DNA of 64,000 bases from Poindextera sp963706385 (GTDB lineage Bacteria; Pseudomonadota; Alphaproteobacteria; Caulobacterales; Caulobacteraceae): contig OY970153.1 of assembly GCA_963706385.1 (NCBI GenBank), forward strand, positions 372,001 to 436,000, in the 5' to 3' direction. Position 1 is the first letter of the stretch, and the number at the start of each line of letters is the position of its first letter. Under the pieces are notes generated by a model. It had not been told where the DNA came from and made no database searches. It saw only the letters and a program-made list of their open reading frames with translations. The translations under genes were made by a program, and so were the position numbers. This document shows, piece by piece, positions 35,042 to 43,908 of this stretch.

Positions 35042-36853
35042 ATGGCCGACGACGCCGGCCAAGGGGTCGATCCGGCCGCCTTTCTGGGCGTCTCCCGCTC
35101 GCTCAGCGGCCGGGCTTGGCGCCAGCGGCCGGCCGATGCGGAGCTGACCCGTCTGCACGGCCTGAAATACGGCCTGAGCGAGCCCCTGGCGCGGGCGCTG
35201 GCCGCGCGCGGCGTCGGCGTCGAGACGGCCCGCGACTACCTCGATCCGACGCTCAAGGCGCTGTTCCCCGATCCGTCCAGCTTCCTCGACATGGACCGGG
35301 CGGCGAACATCCTGGTCGATGCGCTGGACAAGGCGCGGCCGATGGCGGTGTTCGCCGATTACGACGTCGACGGCGCCTCGAGCGCGGCCCAGCTGGTCCG
35401 GTGGTTCCGCGCCATGGGCGCGGACCTGCCGATCTATGTGCCCGACCGGATGACCGAGGGCTATGGCCCGAGCCCCGCGGCCTTCCGCCGGTTGAGGGAC
35501 CAGGGCGCCGAGCTGGTGGTCACCGTCGACTGCGGCGCGGCCGCCTACGACGCCATCGCCGCCGCCGCCGAGATCGGGCTCGAGGTCGTGGTCATCGACC
35601 ATCACCTGATGCGCCAGGACCCGCCGCCGGCGGCCGCGGTGGTCAATCCGAACCGCCCCGGCTGCGGCTCGGGCCAGGGCGTGCTGGCCGCCGCGGGCGT
35701 GACCTTCGTGCTGTTGGCCGCGCTGAACCGCGAGGCGCGCGGCCGCGGCCTGTTCGTCCAGCGTCCGGAGCCGGATATCCTCCAGTGGCTCGACCTGGCG
35801 GCGCTCGGCGCGATCTGCGACGTGACCCAGCTTGTGGGCTTCAACCGCGCCCTGACCGCCCAGGGGCTGAAGGTGATGTCGGCCTGGGCCAATCCTGGGC
35901 TGAAGGCGCTCTTGGACGTGGCCGCCGCCAAGGGGCCGGCCACCACCTTCCACGCCGGCTTCATCCTGGGGCCGCGGATCAACGCCGGCGGGCGGATCGG
36001 CCGCTCCGATCTCGGCGCGCGGCTCTTGTCGACCGACGATCCGGCCGAGGCCGCCGCCCTGGCCGCCGAACTGGACGCGCTGAACGGCGAGCGCAAGGGC
36101 GTCGAGGCGCGGGTGCTGGACGAGGCGATCCAGGCCATCGCGCGGGCCAATCTGGATCCCGACGCGCCGGTGCTGGTGGTGGCGGGCGAGGGCTGGCATC
36201 CGGGCGTGATCGGCATCGTCGCCGGCCGGCTGCGCGAGCGCTTGCGCAAGCCGGCCCTGGTGATCGGCCTGGATCCGGTCACCGGCATAGGCAAGGGCTC
36301 GGGTCGCTCGCAGGCGGGCGTCAATCTCGGCCGCGCGGTGCAGGCGGCGTTCGAGCAGGGCCTGTTGATGGCCGGCGGCGGCCACGCCATGGCCGCGGGG
36401 CTGACCGTCCGCGGCGAGGCGGTTCCGGACCTGCGCGATTTTCTGTGCCGGAGCCTGGCCGAGGAGGGGGCGAGCGCGGCGGCGGCCGACGCCATCGAGA
36501 TCGACGCCCTGGTCACCCCGGCCGGCGCGAGCCGGGCGCTGTTCGAGGATTTCCAGCGGCTGCAACCGTTCGGGCCGGGCAATCCGGAACCCAGCTTCGC
36601 CCTGGCCGACGTCAGGATCGAGCGGGCCACGTCGATGCGCGGCGGCCATCTGCGCTGCCTGTTGGCCGACGCCCATGGCGCGCGGCTCAAGGCGGTGGCC
36701 TGGCGCGCCGAGGACACCGATCTGGGCCGCGCCCTCGCCGCCGGCGGCGGGGCGCTGCATGTCGCGGGGCGACTGAAGGCCGACGACTGGAACGGCCGCG
36801 AGGGCGTTCAATTCGAGATCGAGGACGCCGCCGACCCGCGCATGTCGACCTGA
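35042..36853 (+). CDS. recJ: Single-stranded-DNA-specific exonuclease RecJ
   Basis: A 5'-3' ssDNA exonuclease used in recombination and mismatch repair. The 603-residue protein has the DHH catalytic motifs: VFADYDVDGASSA (motif I/II, near 100), VTVDCGAAAYDA, and VVIDHHLMRQD. The DHHA1 and OB-like C-terminal region contains GGGHAMAAG (about 443). It starts one base after the glpX stop codon. A gap of 93 bases separates its end from a tRNA-Glu gene. Confidence 0.94.
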   Translation: MADDAGQGVDPAAFLGVSRSLSGRAWRQRPADAELTRLHGLKYGLSEPLARALAARGVGVETARDYLDPTLKALFPDPSSFLDMDRAANILVDALDKARPMAVFADYDVDGASSAAQLVRWFRAMGADLPIYVPDRMTEGYGPSPAAFRRLRDQGAELVVTVDCGAAAYDAIAAAAEIGLEVVVIDHHLMRQDPPPAAAVVNPNRPGCGSGQGVLAAAGVTFVLLAALNREARGRGLFVQRPEPDILQWLDLAALGAICDVTQLVGFNRALTAQGLKVMSAWANPGLKALLDVAAAKGPATTFHAGFILGPRINAGGRIGRSDLGARLLSTDDPAEAAALAAELDALNGERKGVEARVLDEAIQAIARANLDPDAPVLVVAGEGWHPGVIGIVAGRLRERLRKPALVIGLDPVTGIGKGSGRSQAGVNLGRAVQAAFEQGLLMAGGGHAMAAGLTVRGEAVPDLRDFLCRSLAEEGASAAAADAIEIDALVTPAGASRALFEDFQRLQPFGPGNPEPSFALADVRIERATSMRGGHLRCLLADAHGARLKAVAWRAEDTDLGRALAAGGGALHVAGRLKADDWNGREGVQFEIEDAADPRMST

Positions 36854-36946
36854 CCGGCGGCCGCTTTCGGCTGTCGCGCTTCAGCCCCGCCGGGCGGGCT
36901 TGCACGGTCTGGTGAAGGCGGATATATCGCGCTTCCTTCCGGCCGT

Positions 36947-37021
36947 GGTCCCTTCGTCTATCGGTTAGGACACCAGATTTTCAATCTGGGAAGAGGGGTT
37001 CGACTCCCCTAGGGACTGCCA
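36947..37021 (+). tRNA. tRNA-Glu (anticodon TTC)
   Basis: 75 nt with encoded CCA. The acceptor GGTCCCT pairs with AGGGACT (one G-T pair), the anticodon stem is CCAGA/TCTGG with loop TTTTCAA, and the T-loop is GTTCGACTC. Anticodon TTC reads GAA/GAG. Confidence 0.95.
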
Positions 37022-37152
37022 CCTGCTGCGGCGGAATATCGCAACTTGCGTCGCCCCATGCGTGAATCGGTGGTTGACGGTCCGATTTGGCGAGAACAGT
37101 GTTATTCTGGGTCGTTGTCCGGCGAGGTTGATGGGCGATCCAGAGGGGCCGC

Positions 37153-37761
37153 ATGTCTAGTTACGGTTTCGAGGAAGCCAATTCTGGTGAGGAATCGGTC
37201 CGTATTCGCGGGCGTGTGAAGTGGTTCGACGCCGGCAAGGGTTATGGCTTCATCGTTCCCGACGATCCAAGCCAGACCGGCCTTCGCGATGTCCTTCTGC
37301 ACATCACCAGCCTGCGCAACTGCGGCCGTGAAAGCGCCGCCGAGGGTTCGGTCATCGTCTGCGAGGTGGTCAAGCGGCCCAAGGGCTGGCAGGTCCACGA
37401 GGTGGTCGAGCTGGACGAGTCCGTCGCCCTGTCGCCCAGCGAGCGCCCCCAGCGCCCTCAGCGCCAGTTCGACCACGGCGGCGATCGTCACCACAGCGGC
37501 GGCTTTCGCGAGCGTCCGCCCCGCCGCCCGCCGGCGGCCGACGGACCCTTGGAGCGGGCCAAGGTCAAATGGTTCAACCGCACCAAGGGCTACGGCTTCG
37601 TGGTCCGCGACGGCGAACCCGGCGACATCTTCGTCCACATCGAGACCCTGCGCCGCAGCGGCCTGGAGGACCTGCAGCCGGGCGAAGACGTGATGGTGCG
37701 CTTCGCCGAGGGCCCCAAGGGCCTGGTGGTCGCGGAAATCGCCACCGACGGCACCCACTAG
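37153..37761 (+). CDS. Two-domain cold-shock protein
   Basis: A 202-residue protein with two cold-shock domains joined by a His/Pro/Arg-rich linker (about 98-130). Domain 1 (17-90) has RGRVKWFDAGKGYGFIVPD and DVLLHITSL, the RNP1- and RNP2-like motifs. Domain 2 (135-200) has AKVKWFNRTKGYGFVV and DIFVHIETL. It would bind single-stranded RNA/DNA in the cytoplasm. Double-domain Csps are typical of Caulobacter-related bacteria (CspC/CspD). The 5' leader of about 130 bases after tRNA-Glu may hold regulatory structure but none was identified. Confidence 0.88.
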   Translation: MSSYGFEEANSGEESVRIRGRVKWFDAGKGYGFIVPDDPSQTGLRDVLLHITSLRNCGRESAAEGSVIVCEVVKRPKGWQVHEVVELDESVALSPSERPQRPQRQFDHGGDRHHSGGFRERPPRRPPAADGPLERAKVKWFNRTKGYGFVVRDGEPGDIFVHIETLRRSGLEDLQPGEDVMVRFAEGPKGLVVAEIATDGTH

Positions 37762-37780
37762 TAACCGCGGGAGCCACCCC

Positions 37781-38263
37781 TTGAGCGTAGTCAACTCGGG
37801 CCGCCGCGCGCTGCTCTCGCTCGCTCTGGCGCTGTCGCTTGGCGCGCCGGCGCTGGCGAATTGTCCGCAGCCGCCGCAATCCCTGCGCACAGAGCCGCTG
37901 ACTATCGCCACCCGCCACGGCGTGGCGCGCCTGACCGTCGAGATCGCCGACACCGACAAGACCCGCGAGATCGGCCTGATGTGCCGCACCCGCCTGGCCC
38001 CCGATCGCGGCATGCTGTTCGACTTCAAGCGGCCGCAAGAGGTCGCCTTCTGGATGCGCAACACCCTGATCCCGCTCGACATGGTGTTCATCGACGCGAA
38101 CGGCCGGGTGGTGTCGATCGCCAGCAACGCCGCGCCGCTGGACGAGACCCCGATCGCCTCGGCCGGGGCCATCCTGGCCGTTCTGGAGATTGCCGGCGGC
38201 CGCGCCGCGACGCTGGGCGTCGCGCCGGGCGACAAGGTGCGTGAGCGCATCTTCCCGCGATGA
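37781..38263 (+). CDS. DUF192 exported protein
   Basis: A 160-residue protein with a signal peptide ending APALAN. It has the DUF192 core: RHGVARLTVEIADTDKTREIGLM-type lead, CRTRLAPDRGMLFDF, WMRNTLIPLDMVFID, and the C-terminal LGVAPGDKV. Such proteins are secreted and of unknown function. TTG start at 37781, with GGGAG about eight bases upstream; no ATG is available in frame near it. It overlaps the thioesterase gene start by 4 bases (ATGA). Confidence 0.75.
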   Translation: MSVVNSGRRALLSLALALSLGAPALANCPQPPQSLRTEPLTIATRHGVARLTVEIADTDKTREIGLMCRTRLAPDRGMLFDFKRPQEVAFWMRNTLIPLDMVFIDANGRVVSIASNAAPLDETPIASAGAILAVLEIAGGRAATLGVAPGDKVRERIFPR

Positions 38264-38712
38264 GCCGGCAAGACGCGATCCCCGCGCCGCCCCCCGAACC
38301 GCCTGACGGCTTCGCCCTGATGACCGGGCGCGGCGAATTCTCCACCCGCAATGGCCCCTACTATGTCCGCCAGGCCGAGGTCGGGGTCGAGCAGGCGTTC
38401 TTCGCCGCCTCGCACCACTGCAACGGCATGGGCATCGTCCATGGCGGCATGCTGGCCGCCTTTCTGGACGGACTTTTGGCCCACTCGGTCGGCAAGGGCT
38501 CCGCCCGCCCGGCCGTGACCATCCAGTTGTCGATCAACTACCTGTCCATCGCGCGCGAGGGCGAGTGGGTGATCGGCGAGGCGCGCCTGACCCGCGAAAC
38601 CCGGGAGGTCGCCTTCGCCGAGGCGCGGCTGCACGTGGGCGGGCGCGACGTGGTGCGCGCCACCGGCGTGTTCAAGCTGATGCACAAGCGCCCCGAACCG
38701 GGGCCAGGGTAG
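38260..38712 (+). CDS. Hotdog-fold thioesterase, PaaI type
   Basis: A 150-residue acyl-CoA thioesterase of the PaaI/YbgC class. The catalytic region is HCNGMGIVHGGMLAAFLDG, where HGG and the Asp/Glu of the central helix define the family. The strand TIQLSINYLSIA follows. It is coupled to the DUF192 gene by 4 bases. Substrate unknown. Confidence 0.85.
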   Translation: MSRQDAIPAPPPEPPDGFALMTGRGEFSTRNGPYYVRQAEVGVEQAFFAASHHCNGMGIVHGGMLAAFLDGLLAHSVGKGSARPAVTIQLSINYLSIAREGEWVIGEARLTRETREVAFAEARLHVGGRDVVRATGVFKLMHKRPEPGPG

Positions 38713-38769
38713 AGCTCCGCGTTGCGGCCGGGGCGCGGGCGTGGCAAGAACCGAGCCGCCCGACGGTGA

Positions 38770-38846
38770 CGGGGCGTGGCGCAGCCTGGTAGCGCATCTG
38801 CTTTGGGAGCAGAGGGTCGCGTGTTCGAATCACGCCGCCCCGACCA
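38770..38846 (+). tRNA. tRNA-Pro (anticodon TGG)
   Basis: 77 nt with CCA. The acceptor CGGGGCG pairs with CGCCCCG, the anticodon stem TCTGC/GCAGA has loop TTTGGGA, and the T-loop is GTTCGAATC. Anticodon TGG reads CCA/CCG. It lies immediately before an NDUFS4-type gene. Confidence 0.95.
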
Positions 38847-38871
38847 CCGCCGGCCTCAGGAGAATCCGCCG

Positions 38872-39177
38872 ATGCTCGCCCGCATCTTCCGCCCGGCCAA
38901 GACGGCCACCCAGTCCGGCAAGGCCAAGTCCCACGACTGGGTCCTGGAATTCGAGCCGGAAAGCGCCAGATCGCCCGATCCGCTGATGGGCTGGACCCAG
39001 TCGCGCGACATGAACGGCGAGGTCCGCCTGAGTTTTGAGACTCGCGAAGCGGCGGTCGCCTACGCCCAGGCCCACGGCGTCCCTTTCCGCGTCCTGGCGC
39101 CCAAGACGGTCAAGCCGGTGCTCAAGGCCTACGCCGACAACTTCTCGGTCACCCGCAAACTACCCTGGACCCACTAG
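38872..39177 (+). CDS. NDUFS4-type accessory subunit of respiratory complex I
   Basis: A 101-residue protein matching the ETC complex I subunit family (mitochondrial NDUFS4 homologue). It has ARIFRPAKTATQSG, the WVLEFEPESARSPDPLMGWTQS segment and TREAAVAYAQAHG, with the C-terminal PFRVL and DNFSVTRKLPWTH close. It would sit on the peripheral arm of NADH:quinone oxidoreductase. ATG at 38872 with AGGAGA upstream, 25 bases after tRNA-Pro. The long open frame from 38776 includes the tRNA and is not used. Confidence 0.88.
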   Translation: MLARIFRPAKTATQSGKAKSHDWVLEFEPESARSPDPLMGWTQSRDMNGEVRLSFETREAAVAYAQAHGVPFRVLAPKTVKPVLKAYADNFSVTRKLPWTH

Positions 39178-39185
39178 ACCCCGCC

Positions 39186-39262
39186 GACCCCGTAGCTCAA
39201 CCGGATAGAGCACCCGCCTTCTAAGCGGACGGTTGCTGGTTCGAATCCAGCCGGGGTCGCCA
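39186..39262 (+). tRNA. tRNA-Arg (anticodon TCT)
   Basis: 77 nt with CCA. Acceptor GACCCCG pairs with CGGGGTC; the anticodon loop is CTTCTAA; one mismatch (C-A) at the top of the anticodon stem; T-loop GTTCGAATC. Anticodon TCT reads AGA/AGG. Confidence 0.93.
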
Positions 39263-39300
39263 GGGGTCGATCCGCGATAGGGCGACATGTCCGCTCGGGC

Positions 39301-40794
39301 TCACCGCCCGATCTTCAGCCCCAGCTCCAGATGGTCCGCCAGGGTCGCTGCGCGCTTGGCGGTCTGTTCGCCGAGTAGCATGTCGGCCCAGCGGTCCTCG
39401 GCGCGCAGCACGATCGCCTCGCCGGCGATGTCGATGCTGGAGCGGCGCAACAGGTCCGGATTGCGGCCCGAGAGATCGCAGCCCAGCCGCATGGCGGCGC
39501 CCAGGGCGCGGGCGCGGCGCAGGCGCTCGGTCGTCAGGATGCGGCTGAGCACCAGCGGCTCCAGCACCGGGACGGCGGCGGAATGGCGCGCGAACAGGGT
39601 CACCGCCAGAAAGGCGCGTTCGGCATGGTTCATGCCCGCGATCGGCGCGCGCAGCACCTGCTCGAACAACAGGTCGGCTCTGTGGTCGGGGTGCAGGCGC
39701 GCGCCCAGGTCGGCCAGTCGGGCGGCGGCGGCCAACAGGGTGGCGTCGCGGTCCTCGAACAGGTCGGGCAGTTTGGCGAACATCGGCGTCAGCCAGGTCT
39801 CCAGCGCCGGGCCGATGGCCTCGCTGACGCCCTCCCGCGCGCCGAGCGCGGCGCAGCCTTCGATCAAGGGATCGAGCCTTCGCCGGGCCTCGGGCATGGA
39901 TTCGAACAACAGGCCCTCGCGCAGGCCGAAGGCGGAGAGGGCGATCCGGCCGACGCCCAGCCGCTCGATCAGGCCTTCCAGCACCACCGCGGCGTAGGGG
40001 ATGGTCTCCAGTCGGCGCTTGGAGATGCCCTCGATCCGGTCCAGCGATCCGCGCGACTGGCGGGCGATGAACCGCGCCGCGTCCAGCGCCTCGGCCGCGG
40101 CGATCTCGTACTGATGGACGATCTGCAGCGGATAGCCGGCGATGCGCATCTGCAAGAGGGCGAAGTTTCGCCAGCCGCCGCCGACGGCGTAGAGCGTCTC
40201 GCAGGCGAACGGCTCGCCGATCTCGTCCAGCGCGCGCATCACCCGGACGCGAGCGCGGGCCGGATCGAACCCCTCGGGTCCGCGCAGCGCGAAGGCGCCC
40301 AGCGGCAGGGTGACGCCCGGACCGGGCTGGCCGTTGGCCACCCGCGTCAGCTCCAGGCTCGAGCCGCCGAGATCGCCCACCACGCCATCGGCGTCCGGCG
40401 CGCCGGCCAGCACGCCCAGCGCCGAATAGCGCGCCTCGGCCTCGCCGGACAGCACCCGCACGGTCAGGCCGGTCTCGGCGGTGATCCGTCGTATGAAGGC
40501 CGGCCCGTCGACCGCCTCGCGCACGGCCGCGGTGGCCGCGGCGAACACCGACTGGGGCTTGGAGGCCTCGAGCACCGCCTTGAAGCGGCGAAGAGCGCTC
40601 AGCGTGATCTCGACCCCCTCGAGCGACAGCTTGCCGGTGCGCGCCAGATCGCGCCCGAGCCCGGCCAGCACCTTTTCGTTGAACACGGTCCAGATCGCTC
40701 GGCCTTCCAGCCGATAGACCACCAGCCGGACCGAATTCGAGCCGATGTCGATCACCGCGGCGTCGCGCGGGGTCCTATCGCTTTGCGCCGACAT
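39301..40794 (-). CDS. ppx: Ppx/GppA family phosphatase (exopolyphosphatase)
   Basis: Hydrolyses terminal phosphates of polyphosphate or the pppGpp 5'-phosphate. A 497-residue protein with ASKHA fold motifs VIDIGSNSVRLVVY (phosphate 1), GEAEARYSALG and VVGDLGGSSLELT (phosphate 2). The C-terminal half is an HD-like helical domain. The gene overlaps the ppk gene by 20 bases, so the two enzymes are synthesised from one mRNA. Whether its main substrate is polyP or pppGpp cannot be read from the sequence. Confidence 0.9.
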   Translation of the reverse strand: MSAQSDRTPRDAAVIDIGSNSVRLVVYRLEGRAIWTVFNEKVLAGLGRDLARTGKLSLEGVEITLSALRRFKAVLEASKPQSVFAAATAAVREAVDGPAFIRRITAETGLTVRVLSGEAEARYSALGVLAGAPDADGVVGDLGGSSLELTRVANGQPGPGVTLPLGAFALRGPEGFDPARARVRVMRALDEIGEPFACETLYAVGGGWRNFALLQMRIAGYPLQIVHQYEIAAAEALDAARFIARQSRGSLDRIEGISKRRLETIPYAAVVLEGLIERLGVGRIALSAFGLREGLLFESMPEARRRLDPLIEGCAALGAREGVSEAIGPALETWLTPMFAKLPDLFEDRDATLLAAAARLADLGARLHPDHRADLLFEQVLRAPIAGMNHAERAFLAVTLFARHSAAVPVLEPLVLSRILTTERLRRARALGAAMRLGCDLSGRNPDLLRRSSIDIAGEAIVLRAEDRWADMLLGEQTAKRAATLADHLELGLKIGR

Positions 40795-42985
40795 GTTCGA
40801 ACGCGCGTGGCAGATCCTTCACCTTCTGCCCGCGCCCGGACAGGCTCGGATTGGTCATGAAGTACTGGTGGGCGGAGAACGCGGTCTTGGCCGCCCAGCC
40901 GTCGGCGCGGTGATAGCCGCCGGCGCTGTCGAGGTTCCAGCTCTGGGCCTCGTCGTTGATGTTGGCGACCATGATCTGGGAGAGCACCTGCTGGTGCACG
41001 GTGGGGTTCTCGACCGGGACCAGCGACTCAACTCGGCGGTCGAGGTTGCGCGGCATCCAGTCGGCCGAGGAGATGAACACCCGCGCGTGCGCGCTGGGCA
41101 GTTCGTGGCCGTTGGCGAAGGCGACAATGCGCGCGTGCTCCAGGAAGCGGCCGACGATGGACTTGACCCGGATGTTGTCGGAAAGTCCGTGGACGCCGGG
41201 CCTGAGACAGCAGATGCCGCGGATGACCAGCTCGATCACCACCCCGGCCTGACTGGCCCGGTAGAGGGCGTCGATCACCACCGGATCGACCAGGCTGTTG
41301 AGCTTGGCCCAGATCGCCGCGGGCTTGCCGGCCTTGGCGTTCTCCGCCTCCTGCGCGATCATCCGCAGCAGATCGGCCTTTAAGGTGACCGGCGAGAACG
41401 ACAGCTTCTCCAGCCGCTCGGGCATGGCGTAGCCGGTGATGAAGTTGAACAGCTTGCCGCTATCCCGGGCCAGCGCCGGATCGCAGGTGAACAGTGACAG
41501 GTCGGTGTAGATCTTCGCCGTCTGCGGGTGGTAGTTGCCGGTGCCGAAGTGGCAGTAGGTCCTCAGCGCCTCGCCCTCGCGCCGCACCACCAGCGACAGC
41601 TTGGCGTGGGTCTTATACTCCACGAAGCCGAACACCACGTGGACGCCGGCGCGCTCCAGGTCGCGGGCCCATTTCAGATTGGCCTCCTCGTCGAACCGCG
41701 CCTTGATTTCGACCAGGGCGGTGACATTCTTGCCGTTGTCGGCGGCTTCGATCAGCGCGGCCACGATCGGGCTGTCGGATGAGGTGCGATAGAGGGTCTG
41801 CTTGATCGCCAGCACGTTGGGATCGAGCGCGGCCTGGCGGATGAACTGCACCACCACATCGAAGCTTTCAAACGGGTGGTGGACCAGGATGTCCTTCTCG
41901 CGGATGGCGGCGAAACAGTCGCCGCCGTGGTCGCGGATGCGTTCGGGAAAGCGCGGCTCGAACGGCTTGAACTTCAGGTCGGGCCGGTCGGCGGGAATCA
42001 GTTGCGACAGCTCGTCCAGGCCCAGCAGACCCTCGATCAGGACGACGTCCTGCGGCTCGGCGTGCAAGGCGCCGGCGATGAAGCCGCGCAGCTCCTCGGG
42101 CATCGCCTCTTCGATCTCGACCCGCACCACCGAGCCCAGCCGGCGCTGCTTCAGCCGCACCTCGAACTCGCGCACCAGGTCTTCGGCCTCTTCCTCGATT
42201 TCCACGTCGCTGTCGCGGATCAGGCGGATGACGCCGCTGGCCTCGACTTGGCAGCCGGGGAAAAGCTGATCGAGGAACAGCACCAGGACGCTTTCCAGCG
42301 ACAGGAACCGCCGCGTCGGCCGCCAAGCCACGCCGCTGATCGGCAGCTCCCAGAACCGCTTCACCTGGGCCGGCACCGGCACCAGGGCGTAGAGCTCCCG
42401 GCCATCCTGCAGCCGCTTCATCTTCAAAACCAGGGAGAAGGCGAGATTGGGAATGAACGGAAACGGGTGGGCCGGGTCGATCGCCAGCGGGGTCAAGACC
42501 GGAAACACCTGAGTCTGGAAGACGTCGGCCAGCCAGGCCCGCTCGGCGGCGGTGACCTCGCCCGGATCGATCACCTCGAGCCCCTTGCTCTTCAGCTCGC
42601 CATGCAGCTCGCGCCAGCGCCGCTGCTGGTCGGCCATCAGGACGGCGGCCTCCTCATTGACCTTGGAAAGCTGTTCGGCCGGCGTCAGTCCGTCCTGGCT
42701 GACCACCCGCACGCCCTCGCGCACCTGACCTTTCAGGCCCGCCACGCGGACCATGTAGAATTCGTCGAGGTTGTTGGCCGAGATCGACAGGAACCGCAGC
42801 CGCTCGAGCAGGGGATGGCGTGGATTGTGGCTTTCCTCCAGCACCCGCTCGTTGAACGCCAGCCAGGACAGCTCGCGGTTGAAGTAGCGCTCCGGCGAGG
42901 CGATCAAAGTCTCGTCCAGCGCGGCGCTGGACGGCACGGACGTCAGGGTCTCGGGAATGGCGGCGGCAATCGCGGTGTCGGTCAT
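40775..42985 (-). CDS. ppk: Polyphosphate kinase 1
   Basis: Reversibly transfers the gamma-phosphate of ATP onto polyphosphate, at the inner membrane. The 736-residue protein is full length: N-terminal RYFNRELSWLAFNERVLEE, the ATP-binding DPNVLAIKQTLYRTS, and PLD-like motifs with the two catalytic histidines, THAKLS near 458 and FLEHARIV near 615. The CHFGTGNYHPQTAKIYTDLS stretch is typical of Ppk1. It is the first gene of a ppk-ppx pair with a 20-base overlap, and lies 57 bases after the hdaA stop on the same strand. Confidence 0.95.
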   Translation of the reverse strand: MTDTAIAAAIPETLTSVPSSAALDETLIASPERYFNRELSWLAFNERVLEESHNPRHPLLERLRFLSISANNLDEFYMVRVAGLKGQVREGVRVVSQDGLTPAEQLSKVNEEAAVLMADQQRRWRELHGELKSKGLEVIDPGEVTAAERAWLADVFQTQVFPVLTPLAIDPAHPFPFIPNLAFSLVLKMKRLQDGRELYALVPVPAQVKRFWELPISGVAWRPTRRFLSLESVLVLFLDQLFPGCQVEASGVIRLIRDSDVEIEEEAEDLVREFEVRLKQRRLGSVVRVEIEEAMPEELRGFIAGALHAEPQDVVLIEGLLGLDELSQLIPADRPDLKFKPFEPRFPERIRDHGGDCFAAIREKDILVHHPFESFDVVVQFIRQAALDPNVLAIKQTLYRTSSDSPIVAALIEAADNGKNVTALVEIKARFDEEANLKWARDLERAGVHVVFGFVEYKTHAKLSLVVRREGEALRTYCHFGTGNYHPQTAKIYTDLSLFTCDPALARDSGKLFNFITGYAMPERLEKLSFSPVTLKADLLRMIAQEAENAKAGKPAAIWAKLNSLVDPVVIDALYRASQAGVVIELVIRGICCLRPGVHGLSDNIRVKSIVGRFLEHARIVAFANGHELPSAHARVFISSADWMPRNLDRRVESLVPVENPTVHQQVLSQIMVANINDEAQSWNLDSAGGYHRADGWAAKTAFSAHQYFMTNPSLSGRGQKVKDLPRAFEHVGAKR

Positions 42986-43042
42986 CTCGGAGTCCGCGTC
43001 GGATCAAGCCTTGTCGCCCAGCGTTCGGCGGCCCGCAACATC

Positions 43043-43726
43043 TTAGTCGAAAAGCTCGCGGGTCCCGGCGTCGATTTCGAGTATCTGTCGCGCGAGCGCG
43101 CGCGAGACCGGCCGCTGCTCGGCGTCGGCGACCTCATCGAGCCGGGTGACGATATTCCGGGCGCGCGGGATCGAGCGTTCGATGCGCCGCAGCAGGTAGG
43201 GAATCAGGTCGTCGGCCGGTCTGATGTTCCGTTCAAGGAATAAGTTCGTCAGCACGCCCTCGAGAATCGCGTCGTCGGGCGGCGGCAGCTCGGCGACGGG
43301 CAGGGCGTTCAGTCGCGAGCGCAGGTCGGGCAGGGCGGTCGGCCAGCCCGACGGCGCCGTACGGGCGGTCAGCAGCAGCCCGCCACCGTCCACCCCGGCC
43401 ATGTTGATCAGGTGAAACAGGCCCTCGTCCGGCGCCTCGCGGTCGGCGTCCTCGAGCAGCACCGGCTTGCCCTGAAGCTGGGCCAAGTCCAGGGCGGAGG
43501 CCGCGTCGCCGGCCCGCAGCACGCGAGCGCCGGCGCGCGCGGCCCAGGCGTGGGCCAGATGGGTCTTGCCCGATCCCTCGGGACCGATCAGCGCCAGGCA
43601 TCGGCCATGCCAATTGGGCCAGGCATCGATCACGCGCACGGCCGTCTCATTCGCGGTTGAGACGATGAAGGCCTCGCGCCGGTAGGACGCCGGCCGCCGA
43701 AGCTCTAGACGGAGCTGTCGGCCCAT
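43043..43726 (-). CDS. hdaA: DnaA-regulatory protein HdaA
   Basis: A DnaA-like AAA+ protein without DNA-binding domain. With the sliding clamp it stimulates ATP hydrolysis by DnaA (RIDA) to prevent overinitiation. Residues 4-9 (QLRLEL) are a clamp-binding motif of QLxLxL type. Walker A is GPEGSGKTH (about 46). Walker B is degenerate (PVLLEDAD), with a Sensor-1-like segment after it. At 227 residues it fits HdaA. ATG at 43726 is chosen because it places the clamp motif at the N-terminus. It lies upstream of ppk on the same strand and divergent from the membrane-protein gene. Confidence 0.9.
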   Translation of the reverse strand: MGRQLRLELRRPASYRREAFIVSTANETAVRVIDAWPNWHGRCLALIGPEGSGKTHLAHAWAARAGARVLRAGDAASALDLAQLQGKPVLLEDADREAPDEGLFHLINMAGVDGGGLLLTARTAPSGWPTALPDLRSRLNALPVAELPPPDDAILEGVLTNLFLERNIRPADDLIPYLLRRIERSIPRARNIVTRLDEVADAEQRPVSRALARQILEIDAGTRELFD

Positions 43727-43908
43727 GCGGTATGTCCAGGACAAGCGATCACGCACACCATATAGGCGCCCCGGCCAGCCGCGTCGACGGCGACGCCGAT
43801 TTCCTCCCCAGCGATCCACGCGCCGTCAGGCTTAATGGCGTGGAAACCCGCACTGGCCATGATTGGGACCGGCCGGCCCCCGTCAGGCCGACCAAGGCCT
43901 TCCATCCC

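Noticed and set aside
43732..43908. Upstream ATG for the GT-C-like protein
   Set aside because: It would start 5 bases from the divergent hdaA start, leaving no room for promoters, and the added residues are not membrane-like or conserved in pattern.
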